Positions 17,555-27,400 of a stretch of DNA of 64,000 nucleotides are shown here, one piece after another. Origin of the DNA: Flavitalea plasmicola (GTDB lineage Bacteria; Bacteroidota; Bacteroidia; Chitinophagales; Chitinophagaceae); the NCBI RefSeq assembly GCF_030546645.1, contig NZ_JAUOTO010000003.1, positions 278,956 through 342,955 on the forward strand, written 5' to 3'. Position 1 is the first letter of the stretch, and every line of letters starts with the position of its first letter. The position numbers and the translations under genes are program-made. Below the pieces are notes generated by a model. The model worked only from the letters and a program-made list of their open reading frames with translations. It made no database searches and was not told the origin of the DNA.

Positions 17555-18370
17555 CTAGTTCTGGACTTTGGAAGCAAAGCGATGGTAGAAGGGGGTCTTG
17601 CTCTTCTCATCTTTCGGCATGTATTTGCCGGTGATGATCGGCACATACATCACACGGCGACGGCTGGCTTCTCCATATAAAGGAGACTGCTGCGCACGGT
17701 GCCAGATCCTGCCATCATGCACGGTGAGGTCTCCTGCATTCAGGTCAAAGCCGATCTCCCGGCGGTCGGGATTATTGTCGATGAAATACTTTTTGCCAAA
17801 TAACAGCCGGAGAATTCCCTGCTTGTGTGTTCCCGGCAATACACGCAATCCGCCGTTCTCGAAGGGTGTATCGTCCAGGTGGATACCTACATTCAGCATG
17901 GGCATGATCTTCTGTCCCATGAACAAGTCCCTGGGACTGTCCGTATGCCAGCCCATCTGCGTAAAAGAGCTTTCCGGCATCCTGACGTAATGGTTCAGGA
18001 TCAATCCATCCTTCTCATTCTCGCTGATGCGGCCTTCGTAGGGGGCCAGGAGACCGATGAGCGCCTTTATCCTGGGATCCTGCAATAATTCATGCAGGGG
18101 CTGACTGTAAAGGGAGAGAAAGCACATGCGCTGGATCATCTTATTGCCATCCTGGTCCTTACCGAACTTCAGGGGAATACCGTTTATCTTCTCGCGGCCT
18201 TCCTCCAGCCATTGCTTTTCTATACGATTGAGCTCAGAAATAAATAATTGAACAATCTCCGATTTAAGAAAATTCCTAAATATGATAACTCCATACTTAT
18301 CGAAAAAGTTAAATTGCTCGTCTGTCAGCTTCTCTCCTAATATAAAATCGGGGCATTCAAATTTTTTCAT
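17555..18370 (-). CDS. Phytanoyl-CoA dioxygenase (PhyH) family protein
   Basis: The protein has 271 residues. The Fe(II)/2-oxoglutarate dioxygenase facial triad is visible as WHTD (His142, Asp144) and the distal His in VHDGRIWH (His218), with downstream Arg residues (SRRRVMY) able to bind the 2-oxoglutarate carboxylate. ENGGLRVLPGTHK is the conserved family segment that precedes the distal His. The family hydroxylates lipids, amino acids and secondary metabolites; no substrate can be inferred. A TACATTTG sequence on the minus strand (18483-18490) matches the Bacteroidota -7 element, giving a leader of about 100 bases. It is divergent from a barrel protein gene. Confidence 0.85.
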   Translation of the reverse strand: MKKFECPDFILGEKLTDEQFNFFDKYGVIIFRNFLKSEIVQLFISELNRIEKQWLEEGREKINGIPLKFGKDQDGNKMIQRMCFLSLYSQPLHELLQDPRIKALIGLLAPYEGRISENEKDGLILNHYVRMPESSFTQMGWHTDSPRDLFMGQKIMPMLNVGIHLDDTPFENGGLRVLPGTHKQGILRLLFGKKYFIDNNPDRREIGFDLNAGDLTVHDGRIWHRAQQSPLYGEASRRRVMYVPIITGKYMPKDEKSKTPFYHRFASKVQN

Positions 18371-18567
18371 AATATGCTAGCTTTAATTTAAGAAAGGGAA
18401 GGGTCCGTCCTTTCCGCTTCAGAAGCCTTTAAAATATTAGATGATTTTAATTTTAACAAATTGTGAAATCTTCATTAATCTCCAAATGTAAGAAAAATAG
18501 ATTTTTCCGTGTTAATTTGCTGGTTTTTTATCGAATATCGTAAATAAATACTTTAATTACACTATAG

Positions 18568-19779
18568 TTGCGACGTCTGTTTAGGAAAACACCATATATC
18601 TTCTTGTTCTGCTCGTTATTTTTGCTGTCCTTAAACGTTCTAGCGCAAAAGGACAGTGCTGGCGTGATCCCTGTTGCACAGCTGCCGGACCACATCAAGC
18701 TGCCCGACCATATCAGGATCCCTGTCAAAGTTCCCGTACACCTGCCCGGCAGACAGGCTACTCCCGAAAGCCCCGCAAAAGTACGGCATATTCTAATACT
18801 CCCAATCATTGCCCGCTCTATTGAGACAGGATGGTCTTTTGGGGTCGTCAGCGCCTCTACCTTTCATCTGCAAGCCCATGACAGCGCGACCCGTACCTCA
18901 AACGCCCAGGCCGTGGCCCTTTATACAACCCGCGGACAATTTGTAGCGGCACTAAATGGTTCCATTTATTTCCCCGGGGAACGGTTTATTGTCAACGAGC
19001 AGCTTTCCTACAGCTCTTTCCCTGATAATTTCTGGGGATTGGGCAAGTCCACCCAGGATAGCAGCAAGGAATCCTATAAATTTAAGCAGTATTACGTATA
19101 TCTCCATCCTCAACGCCGGGTGGGGAGCAACCTCTTTTTGGGCCTTGTATTTGAGCATCAACGCGTTTTCGACATAAATTATGATGCAGGAAAGCTTTTT
19201 GATAAGGAAAACATCGCCGGCCGGCTGGGATACCGCATCTCCGGCCTGGGCCTCAGCTTTACCTACGACACGCGTAACAATGCCTTTTCTCCCAGCAAAG
19301 GGACGATGATGCAATTCTGGTTCGATCACTTTCTGCCCTTCTTAGGCTCTGATTTTCAATATACTAACTATAATGTTGATATCCGCCGGTTCATCAGGGT
19401 CTATAAAGACCAAGTGCTGGCCCTGCAGGCTTTTGGTCAATTCACCGGGGGGGATGTGCCCTTACGGAGCCTGGCTGCCCTGGGTGGCGCCAACAGTATG
19501 AGAGGATATTATGCGGGCCGCTTTCGGGACAAGAACCAGGGCGTCCTGCAGGCTGAATACCGGGTACCTTTATTCGGACGCCTGGGCGCGGTAGGCTTTG
19601 CAGGCATAGGTAATGTAGGGCCTAAATTAGAAGATATTGATTTTAAATGCCTTAAATACTCCTATGGCGGAGGATTACGGATTGCGCTGAACAAATCCGA
19701 AAAGCTCAACCTTCGTCTTGATTATGGGCTGGGTAAACATTCCCAGGGCTTTTACCTGCAGCTGGGGGAAGCTTTTTAG
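18568..19779 (+). CDS. BamA/TamA-like outer-membrane barrel protein
   Basis: The protein has 403 residues. A signal peptide (about 10-26) ends at VLAQ. A short linker with an oddly repetitive PDHIKLPDHIRIPVKVP precedes a surface-antigen (D15-type) barrel: LSFTYDTRNNAFSPSKGT and GGANSMRGYYAGRFRDKN are typical of the final strands and the conserved RGY loop motif. No POTRA domains are present, so it resembles the short Bacteroidota barrel proteins rather than BamA itself. Start is TTG at 18568; an in-frame TAG stands directly before it and no ATG lies between it and the signal peptide. Confidence 0.75.
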   Translation: MRRLFRKTPYIFLFCSLFLLSLNVLAQKDSAGVIPVAQLPDHIKLPDHIRIPVKVPVHLPGRQATPESPAKVRHILILPIIARSIETGWSFGVVSASTFHLQAHDSATRTSNAQAVALYTTRGQFVAALNGSIYFPGERFIVNEQLSYSSFPDNFWGLGKSTQDSSKESYKFKQYYVYLHPQRRVGSNLFLGLVFEHQRVFDINYDAGKLFDKENIAGRLGYRISGLGLSFTYDTRNNAFSPSKGTMMQFWFDHFLPFLGSDFQYTNYNVDIRRFIRVYKDQVLALQAFGQFTGGDVPLRSLAALGGANSMRGYYAGRFRDKNQGVLQAEYRVPLFGRLGAVGFAGIGNVGPKLEDIDFKCLKYSYGGGLRIALNKSEKLNLRLDYGLGKHSQGFYLQLGEAF

Positions 19780-19792
19780 CGCTTTCCCTTCA

Positions 19793-20443
19793 TTACATCC
19801 TGTCTTCGGGCCGCACCACCGTCCTGCGCGCCATCCAGAAGGCCAGCCAGCCAAAAACAAAGGCGCCCAGGACATCCATCGTATAATGCACATGCTGCAC
19901 TAACAATAAGTATCCTACCGCCACCGTACCAATTAGGGCGAGTCTCCTGTCCATTTTCCCAGGCAGACAGAGGAATATGAGAAAAACAGTGGAAGTATGA
20001 CCCGAAAAGAAGAGGTCCCTGGTAACGAATTTCTCCCCATAGAAAAAATTGCTGATAGGGTCTACCAGCCCCACCAGTCCTACCGGAGGGTCCAGGGGCA
20101 CCAGGGTGATCGCCAGGGTCCGCATCACAGACAGCAGGATATACGCCCATACGAACGTAAGGAACATGTAAGGATCCTGTGCCGCCCGTAAGATACCCAG
20201 CAGCGTAACAGCCCATATAACAACGAAAATGGCTATGGAGACATTATGGGGATGCAGCCATCCCAGCAAGGGGTCCGCCAGGAGGTATCCGCTTCTTTTT
20301 TCGATGGTCTGGAAAAAAAGAGGGAATAGCGACAGGATGACGATGACGAGGGCCAGCCCTCCGATCACTCTTTTCCGGTACCACGCAGATTGCCAGGCAT
20401 CCTGCCATTCCTCTCTTAATTCAGCCAGTATTGTTATGGGCAT
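19793..20443 (-). CDS. PAP2-type membrane phosphatase, sphingomyelin-synthase-like
   Basis: The protein has 216 residues and about five transmembrane helices. FFSGHTSTVF (His149) and HVHYTMDVLGAF (His186, Asp190) match the two conserved motifs of the sphingomyelin-synthase-related PAP2_C family, in which the His and Asp residues form the lipid phosphotransfer site. The likely role is dephosphorylation or headgroup transfer on a membrane lipid. Sphingolipids are common in this phylum, which makes that link attractive but unproved. It converges with the barrel gene 13 bases away and lies downstream of nagB by 64 bases. Confidence 0.75.
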   Translation of the reverse strand: MPITILAELREEWQDAWQSAWYRKRVIGGLALVIVILSLFPLFFQTIEKRSGYLLADPLLGWLHPHNVSIAIFVVIWAVTLLGILRAAQDPYMFLTFVWAYILLSVMRTLAITLVPLDPPVGLVGLVDPISNFFYGEKFVTRDLFFSGHTSTVFLIFLCLPGKMDRRLALIGTVAVGYLLLVQHVHYTMDVLGAFVFGWLAFWMARRTVVRPEDRM

Positions 20444-20507
20444 ATCAAATAGGAAAAAGCTAAATTACAACAAACGTTGTGATTTGTGATCTCTTCCCGC
20501 CAAAGCC

Positions 20508-22415
20508 CTAATAATGCCATCTGACAAAGGCTTCCATGGCTGCATACTTCGTCAGCCCCAGCTGCGCATACAGGCTGGCCGTATTGGCGTTCCTGTCTTC
20601 TGCGCGTTGCCAGAACTCACGACTATCGCTACCCTGGAAAGGCACCATATCTTTTTGGGACTGGTGAATAAAAATACCGAAACGTTTCTTCCTCACCTGG
20701 TCGGGACTCATGGGAATGGCCATTTCGATCTCGCTGATATCCCATTCCTGCCATGCGCCTTTGTACAACCACAGCCAGCAGTCCTTTAACCAGGCATCAC
20801 CCGCAGCCTTCAGCCTGCGCATGGATTCGAAGACGACGTCCAGGCAAACCTTGTGCGTTCCATGCGGATCGGCCAGGTCGCCTGCACAATAGATCTGGTG
20901 GGGCTGCAGCTTGCGCAGCAAGTCCATCGTCAGCTGAATGTCTTCTTCGCCCATGGGCTTTTTTTCGATCGTGCCCGTTTCGTAGAACGGAAGGTTCATG
21001 AAATGGATATTCTCGTCCTTGATGCCGACATAGCGGCAGGTGGCCTTGGCTTCGCAACGGCGGATCAGGCCTTTGATCTGGCGGATCTCGGGTGTGTCGA
21101 TCTCGCTGGCCTTCTTATGTTTCAGGAAATCCGTGGCCCTTTGCAGTATCTGAGAGGATGTCTTGCTGTCGATGCCGGAGAGCTCCTCGAAGCCGACGGC
21201 AAAATCCAGGAATCTTGTCACGAACTCATCCGTCACCGCAATATTGCCGGATGTTTGATAGGCAACGTGCACATCGTTCCCCTGGTCATGCAGCCGCATA
21301 AAAGTGCCTCCCATGGAAATAATATCGTCGTCAGGATGAGGGGAAAAAATGAGGCTGCGTTTGGGATAAGGATTGCTCCGCTCCGGACGGTTGGGATTAT
21401 TGGCATCCGGTCTGCCGGCCGGCCAGCCGGTGATGCTATCCCTCAGCTGGTAGAACACTTGCAGGTTGATCTCATACGCATCTCCTTTTTCCACCAGCAG
21501 ATCGCTGAGGCCATTGTCATTATAATCGCTGTCTGTGAGGCTTAAGACCGGTTTGTCCAGCTTAAGGGCCATATTGACGACAGCCTTGCGGATGATGGCC
21601 GGCGTCCATTCCAGCTCACCGGTCAGCCAGGGGGATTTAAATCTGGTCAGTTCGTTGGCAGCCATCTCATCCAGCACGAAGAGACAATCGTTGTGCTGCT
21701 GCAGGAGGGAGGCCGGTATCTGTTCGGTGACATGCCCTTCCGCAGCCTTCTGGATCACCGGGGCCTTGATCTGGCCCCAACCCATCAGGATGATCTTCTT
21801 AGCGCTAAGGATCGTACCGATGCCCATGGTGATGGCCAGGCGGGGCACTTTGGAGATATTTTGAAAATCATGGGAATTGGCTATCCGGGTGCTATTGTCC
21901 AGCGGTACTAATCGCGTCCGGGACAAAATGCTGGATCCCGGTTCATTAAACCCGATGTGGCCGTTGTTTCCAATGCCCAGGATCTGCAGGTCGATGCCGC
22001 CAGCCTTTTCGATCAGCTGCTCATATTCTATGCAATGTTTTTTGATGTCTTCCTTTTTCCATTCTCCATTGGGTATATGACAGTTCTTTGGGTCGATGTC
22101 CACCTTGCTGAATAGTTGCTCCTTCATGAAGCGGTTGTAGCTTTGCAGGGCATCATTGTCGATGGGGTAGTACTCATCGAGGTTGAAAGTGATCACATTC
22201 CTGAAGCTCAGGCCTTCCTCCTTGTGCAACCTTACCAACTCTGCATACAGGGATTTCGGGGAAGAGCCCGTCGCCAGGCCCAGCACGGTCTTCTCGCCTT
22301 TCGATTCTTTCTCGCGTATCAGGGCTGCTATTTCCTTTCCAATGTAACGGGAACCTTCGTTTAGCGTACCGAAAATTTTTACTGGGATTTTCTCGAAAGA
22401 GTCTACCATGCTCAT
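20508..22415 (-). CDS. nagB: Glucosamine-6-phosphate deaminase fused to a PIG-L/LmbE-type domain
   Basis: The protein has 635 residues. Residues 10-270 are NagB: LATGSSP, the LDEYYP segment (79-84, catalytic Asp) and NGHIGFNEPG (151-160, catalytic His). Residues 350-600 form a PIG-L-type deacetylase domain with PHPDDD (359-364) as metal-binding motif and a later HGTH motif. This fusion is the usual form in Bacteroidota. NagB converts glucosamine-6-phosphate to fructose-6-phosphate and ammonia; the second domain may deacetylate an amino sugar or be structural. It is well placed to use GlcNAc released by the locus that follows. A strongly structured leader lies between it and the sigma-factor gene. 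Confidence 0.93.
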   Translation of the reverse strand: MSMVDSFEKIPVKIFGTLNEGSRYIGKEIAALIREKESKGEKTVLGLATGSSPKSLYAELVRLHKEEGLSFRNVITFNLDEYYPIDNDALQSYNRFMKEQLFSKVDIDPKNCHIPNGEWKKEDIKKHCIEYEQLIEKAGGIDLQILGIGNNGHIGFNEPGSSILSRTRLVPLDNSTRIANSHDFQNISKVPRLAITMGIGTILSAKKIILMGWGQIKAPVIQKAAEGHVTEQIPASLLQQHNDCLFVLDEMAANELTRFKSPWLTGELEWTPAIIRKAVVNMALKLDKPVLSLTDSDYNDNGLSDLLVEKGDAYEINLQVFYQLRDSITGWPAGRPDANNPNRPERSNPYPKRSLIFSPHPDDDIISMGGTFMRLHDQGNDVHVAYQTSGNIAVTDEFVTRFLDFAVGFEELSGIDSKTSSQILQRATDFLKHKKASEIDTPEIRQIKGLIRRCEAKATCRYVGIKDENIHFMNLPFYETGTIEKKPMGEEDIQLTMDLLRKLQPHQIYCAGDLADPHGTHKVCLDVVFESMRRLKAAGDAWLKDCWLWLYKGAWQEWDISEIEMAIPMSPDQVRKKRFGIFIHQSQKDMVPFQGSDSREFWQRAEDRNANTASLYAQLGLTKYAAMEAFVRWHY

Positions 22416-22434
22416 AAATCAGATGTTTTTGATG

Positions 22435-22561
22435 CGGCCATTGACCAGTTGGCCGATGAATGTTTGAAGTGCACCGTGTATGGTTTATCCGAAAAAAGTA
22501 ACCCATCCCCGGTGCACGTATGATGATGGGCCTTCGGCCTACGGACCCGTGGTCCGTTTTT
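22435..22561. other. Run of four hairpins between sigma-factor gene and nagB
   Basis: Consecutive inverted repeats are CGGCCA/TGGCCG (22435-22455), GTGCACCG/CGGTGCAC (22469-22517, with an inner ATGG/CCAT), GGCC-TTC-GGCC (about 22530-22539) and ACGGACC-CGT-GGTCCGT followed by five T in all (22541-22561). Read rightward it ends like a terminator. Read leftward it is the 5' leader of nagB. It could be a structured leader RNA, a small plus-strand RNA or a repeated intergenic element. Confidence 0.45.
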
Positions 22562-22580
22562 GATGGCGCAAATTTAGCCT

Positions 22581-23243
22581 CTATTTCCCAAATGCCGCAA
22601 ATTTGAAGCAATCGTTTGCGCCTTTTTGTATGCACATCTGTGCTCCTACCGGAGAAAATGTAATGCCGGCAGCCAGTAAAAAAAATAAAAAAAACGCTAA
22701 TGGCCCTGCCAGCATATTCTTTAATGATTTGATCGCCTGGTAGAGAAGGTTGCGGGCCACCTGGTAATTGATATTCATGATCTCGCTGACCTCTTCATAG
22801 CTGAGGTTCTGGTAAAATTTGAGGTAAATGATCTCCTTCTGCCTGTGAGACAAGCGTTCCAACGCCTTGATCACCTCTTGCCGCCGCAGGGCGCTCTCCT
22901 GCTGATGGATCAGCAAGGTCTCATGGCTCAGCTCGAATGGCATATCTCCATTGTCGTGGATCGGCAGGACCTTCCCGCTTTTGCGAAATGCCTTCAAAAG
23001 CTTGTATTTTAGGCTTTTAAGCAAATATGCCTTTACGGACAAAACGGGCGCCTGGGATTTGGCCTGCCATAGCTCTATGAACAGCTCCTGGATGCAGTCT
23101 TCCAGTAATTCCGTATCTGTTGTGAATTTATTGCCAAACCGGTAGAGGGTCCCATAATATTCCCTGAAAAGAGCGGCAAAAGCGTCTTTATCTCCCTTGC
23201 GGAAAGATTCCCAAAGCATTATGTTCCGGTCTGCAGTATTCAA
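22581..23243 (-). CDS. ECF-type RNA polymerase sigma factor with C-terminal membrane segment
   Basis: The protein has 220 residues. Sigma2 (about 15-80) has the DCIQELFIELW segment and sigma4 (about 120-175) has LSHRQKEIIYLKFYQNLSYEEVSEIMNI. This is the FecI/SusC-linked ECF class of Bacteroidota. Unusually, a hydrophobic stretch at 178-196 (LAGPLAFFLFFLLAAGI) and 25 more residues with two Cys follow sigma4, suggesting a membrane-tethered sigma factor. It is divergent from a fecR-susC-susD-fecR operon, whose expression it probably drives once the anti-sigma factor is relieved. Confidence 0.85.
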   Translation of the reverse strand: MNTADRNIMLWESFRKGDKDAFAALFREYYGTLYRFGNKFTTDTELLEDCIQELFIELWQAKSQAPVLSVKAYLLKSLKYKLLKAFRKSGKVLPIHDNGDMPFELSHETLLIHQQESALRRQEVIKALERLSHRQKEIIYLKFYQNLSYEEVSEIMNINYQVARNLLYQAIKSLKNMLAGPLAFFLFFLLAAGITFSPVGAQMCIQKGANDCFKFAAFGK

Positions 23244-23359
23244 AAGGAAGTCATTCGTTGAATCAATGTAGTAAATTAAGCGATTCTCCCATATGGTAAC
23301 AAAGATTTTTTATCTTTACGCGAAGAGCAACACCCCGACGACCTAGATTAGTAGTTTTT

Positions 23360-24391
23360 ATGCCAGAAAATTATCGCGATCCGGAAGATTTGCTGTCAGA
23401 CCCTTCATTTCTTTCCTGGTATTTTAAGACAGGTGAAGAAAATGACCGTACCTGGGAAGACTGGATGACGGGGCGCCCCGATCGGGATCTCCTCGTAAAA
23501 AAAGCAATAAGCCTGCTTGAAGCCACCCGCCTCCCCGAAATAGAACCCTCTCCGCAGCAGCTGCAAAAGGCCGAATCGGCATTGATGCAAAGAATAGAAG
23601 TACTTTCCGGCGACGAAGCGCAATCTTCTTCCGCCGTCGAAGTGCGCAAACCTTCTATCGTTGGCCGTTATCGCTGGATGACTGCTGCCGCTGTTCTGGT
23701 GCTGCTGGCTGCAGGGTTCCTCATCACGAAATATAGAGGCTATTCACATCCGGAGATAAGGACGCCCTATGGGCAGATCAACCGCCAACAGCTGCCTGAC
23801 GGAACGGAAGTGACGATGAATGCCAACAGCCGCCTCAGCTACTCTCCCGGCTGGCACGATGGTGCGGACAGGGAAGTCTGGGTCGATGGGGAAGTATTTT
23901 TCCACGTCCGGAAAACACCTTTAAAAAGCAAGTTCATTGTTCATACGGAACATTTCGATATTATTGTCACCGGCACGCAATTCAATGTGTCGAACAGACA
24001 TGGAGCAGACAATGTATTATTGCAGGAAGGCAGCGTGACCATTCGCACGAAAGACGGAAAAACGCTGGTGATGAAGCCAGGAGATTTTGTCGCTTTCGAT
24101 CCTGCTGTGCTGGAAAAGAAAACAGGCTGTAAGGAGATGCTGCTGGCCTGGAAGGAGCAAAAGCTGATCCTGGACCATACATCCATTAGTCAGCTGGCTA
24201 CGATCATTCGCGACCTGTACGGGACGCCTGTTGTTTTGGAGGGGGATTCCATTGCTGATCGAAAGATCTCCGGGATCCTGCCCAATAATAACCTGGATAT
24301 CCTGCTGCAGGCCTTGGAGGCCACGGCAGAATACGATGTCGCCAGGGGTGACCATGGCATTATCATCCGGGCCCATGCTCAGAAGAACTGA
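23360..24391 (+). CDS. FecR-type anti-sigma factor
   Basis: The protein has 343 residues. A cytoplasmic N-terminus (1-106) that should hold the sigma factor is followed by one transmembrane helix (107-124), a periplasmic FecR domain (about 133-230; TPYGQINRQQLPDGTEVTMNANSRLSY) and a C-terminal DUF4974 domain (about 265-340) that contacts the receptor's signalling domain. It receives the signal from the SusC-type receptor encoded 42 bases downstream and releases the divergent ECF sigma factor. A second, clearly related copy ends the operon. Confidence 0.92.
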   Translation: MPENYRDPEDLLSDPSFLSWYFKTGEENDRTWEDWMTGRPDRDLLVKKAISLLEATRLPEIEPSPQQLQKAESALMQRIEVLSGDEAQSSSAVEVRKPSIVGRYRWMTAAAVLVLLAAGFLITKYRGYSHPEIRTPYGQINRQQLPDGTEVTMNANSRLSYSPGWHDGADREVWVDGEVFFHVRKTPLKSKFIVHTEHFDIIVTGTQFNVSNRHGADNVLLQEGSVTIRTKDGKTLVMKPGDFVAFDPAVLEKKTGCKEMLLAWKEQKLILDHTSISQLATIIRDLYGTPVVLEGDSIADRKISGILPNNNLDILLQALEATAEYDVARGDHGIIIRAHAQKN

Positions 24392-24433
24392 CATTAGATC
24401 ATAGAACGAATTCAAAACTGCTTTAAGAGCTTC

Positions 24434-27400
24434 ATGAGAAAATCAAGCCTTTACTCCTATTTGCTTGTCTTTTTTCTGAACGCAACATTGCGGGCATGGT
24501 CTCAGTCTACGCCGCCCATTATGCCCAGGGCCGACACCACCCGGCCTTCCTGTCCTAATCTCCGCCCATTGCTGGAAGTGCTGATAGAGCTGAACAAATC
24601 CAAAGGCGTATATTTTCTCTTCTCCCAGCAGCCGCTGGGAAAAGTGCTTGTACAGTCACCCACGCTTTCACCTAACATCCCTGTTGAAAAGGTCCTCAGC
24701 CAAATGCTGAAGAGCACCGGGCTGTATTTTAAAAAAGTGGATGACCGTACTTTCGTCATCCTCAGCAAAAAACCTTATGACAGCGCCGCCGGATATGACC
24801 CTTCTGCTGGCGTGCCGAATCTCAACCCCACAGATCAGCCGCCTGAAACCGATTCTGCCCTCCTCAGCATCAGCCATGCATCGGGCAGAGTTATAGCTGC
24901 TGATGGCAAGACATTGGCCGGGGTCAGCGTCACCATTAAACACTCCCATAAAGGCACCGTCACCGACCTGGAAGGCATGTTCAATATTCACGCAGGAAAG
25001 GGGGATACTTTGCTGTTCTCTTTCGTTGGGTATAAGGCCCGGCAGCTGCCAGCACCGGAAGCCGCCAGGGGATGGGTGATCATGACGCCTTCGGATCAAC
25101 CTTTGACGGAAGTGCTGGTGACGGCGCTGGGTATAAAGAAACAGGAACGCTCTTTGGGCTTTTCAGCCACGGAGGTGGATGGTTCCCGTCTGGCCATGTC
25201 GAGAGACCCCAATCTGGGCAATGCATTGGTCGGACAGGTGGCAGGGCTGAGCGTAGCTATTAATGCAACAGGACCTTATGGCAGCAGCCGTGTGCTGATC
25301 CGGGGCAACGCTTCCCTCAGCGGCAACAACCAGCCCTTATATGTCATCGACGGCGTGCCATACGATAATACTACGCAAGGCTATTCCGGCACATACGGGG
25401 GCGCCGACCTGGGAGACGGCCTCTCCAATATCAATCCCGATGACATAGAATCCGTGCTCGTCCTTAAGGGCGTGGCAGCATCGGCCCTCTATGGATACAG
25501 GGGGGGCAACGGTGCGATCCTCATTACCACCAAATCAGGTTCAAAGACCAGGGGCATAGGTATCCAGGTCAACGATAACCTGACGGCCAATACCATCATC
25601 GACGAAAGAGAATACCAGTATGTATACGGCCAGGGCGTGTCGGGCGTCAAGCCCGCCAATAAACAAGTGGCGGAAGTTGCTCCGTACTATAGTTGGGGTG
25701 CCAGGCTGGATGGGTCGCAGGCCGTGAATTTTCTGGGTGATAAATATTCCTACCTGCCAGTGAAGGACAATTTCCATAAATTCTTCAAAACAGGCCTTAC
25801 CAACCAAAGCTCCGTGGCGCTCACCGGCGCCAATAACAAGGGGCATTTCCGGCTGGGTATCTCCGATCTTTATCTCAATACGATCATCCCCAATTCCTCC
25901 ATGCGGCAACAGGGACTGAACTTCAACTCCTCCTATTCCGTGACCAGCCGGCTGCAGATGGACCTCACGGCGGACTATGTGTTTGAGCATGTGAATAACC
26001 GGGCCTCTATTTCAGACAATGCGGGCAATATCATAGCCCCGCTGTTGTACCTGCCCACCTCCTTCGATGTCAGGTGGCTAAAGAACAGGACCAATGCCGA
26101 TGGTACGGAAAAGCTGGCCGGCACCATCGACAATTACTTTGAGAATCCATATTATATAGCGTATGATTATATCAACAGGACGGACCGCAACCGCATCACG
26201 GGCGGACTGACCCTCAAATACAATTTATTGGATTGGCTGTATCTGCAGGGGCAGATCGCCCGGGACGGATATATCTTCAACGTCACCAACATCGTTCCTT
26301 CCGGTGTGCAATATACCCGCAGCGACGGCATCCACGGCGGTAATCTCACTCAATATGAGGTGAACTATCATGAGCTGAACAGCAGCTTCATGATCGGCAT
26401 GCACAAAGGATCGGCATCCGCTTTCAGCATCTCCGCCAACCTGGGAGGCAATCAGCAGGACAACGTGACGGACATCAGCGGAGTAGGGGCTGTGCCTAAC
26501 TCGCCCAACCGGCCGGCAGGGCCTTTCCAGGTCGCAGGAAATTATAATGCGAGCAATATCATCATCAAACCTTATAGCTCTTACTACAGGCACTACCGGG
26601 TGAACTCCCTTTACGGCAACGCGGACCTTGGATACAAAAATTATCTCTTTGTCAACCTGACGGCCCGCAACGATTGGTTCTCCACCCTCAACATCAATAC
26701 AGACCATTACCTTTACCCCTCCATATCCGGGTCATTTGTTTTCTCCGAAGCCTGGCGTCTGCCCGCCTGGATCAGCCTGGGCAAAACGAGAGCCTCTTAT
26801 GCCGCCTCCTCCAATGGTACGGAACCCTACCAGAACCGCCTTACCTATGGTCTGGCAAGCTATACCATCAACGGCCAGACCCTGGGATATATCGCCACCA
26901 GCAACCTGGTACCCCTGATCCCGAATGCTTCACTGCGTCCCGTCAGCATCGCGGAGAAGGAGCTCGGACTGATCATGCGTTTTCTTGGCAACCGGCTGGG
27001 TTTCGATTTCACCTTTTACAGCAAGCAGACGACCAATGATATCGTCCGTATAACTGTCAGTCCCACCTCTGGTTATTATGAATATATCGAGAACATCGGG
27101 AAGATCCGCAACAGGGGGATCGAACTCCTGTTGACAGGTGCGCCTCTTAAAAATGCCGCGTTCTCCTGGAATATCTCCTTTAACCTGGCCGTCAATAACA
27201 ATAAAGTACTCGCCATCGGCGGCGCACAAAGCATCGTCATCAGCGGGGCTTATCCCCGCTGGGGCAGCGAGGTCAGCATCAGCAATGTAGTGGGATTGCC
27301 CTATGGACAGATCATGGGGTATGCATACAAGCGGGATGGGAAAGGCAATGTAATATACAGTGACGGAGCTTCCGGCGCTACTCCGGCAGGCGAGCCCGAA

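Noticed and set aside
22174..22635. 153-codon frame spanning the nagB leader
   Set aside because: It runs through the hairpin cluster and into nagB in another frame, with no features of its own.
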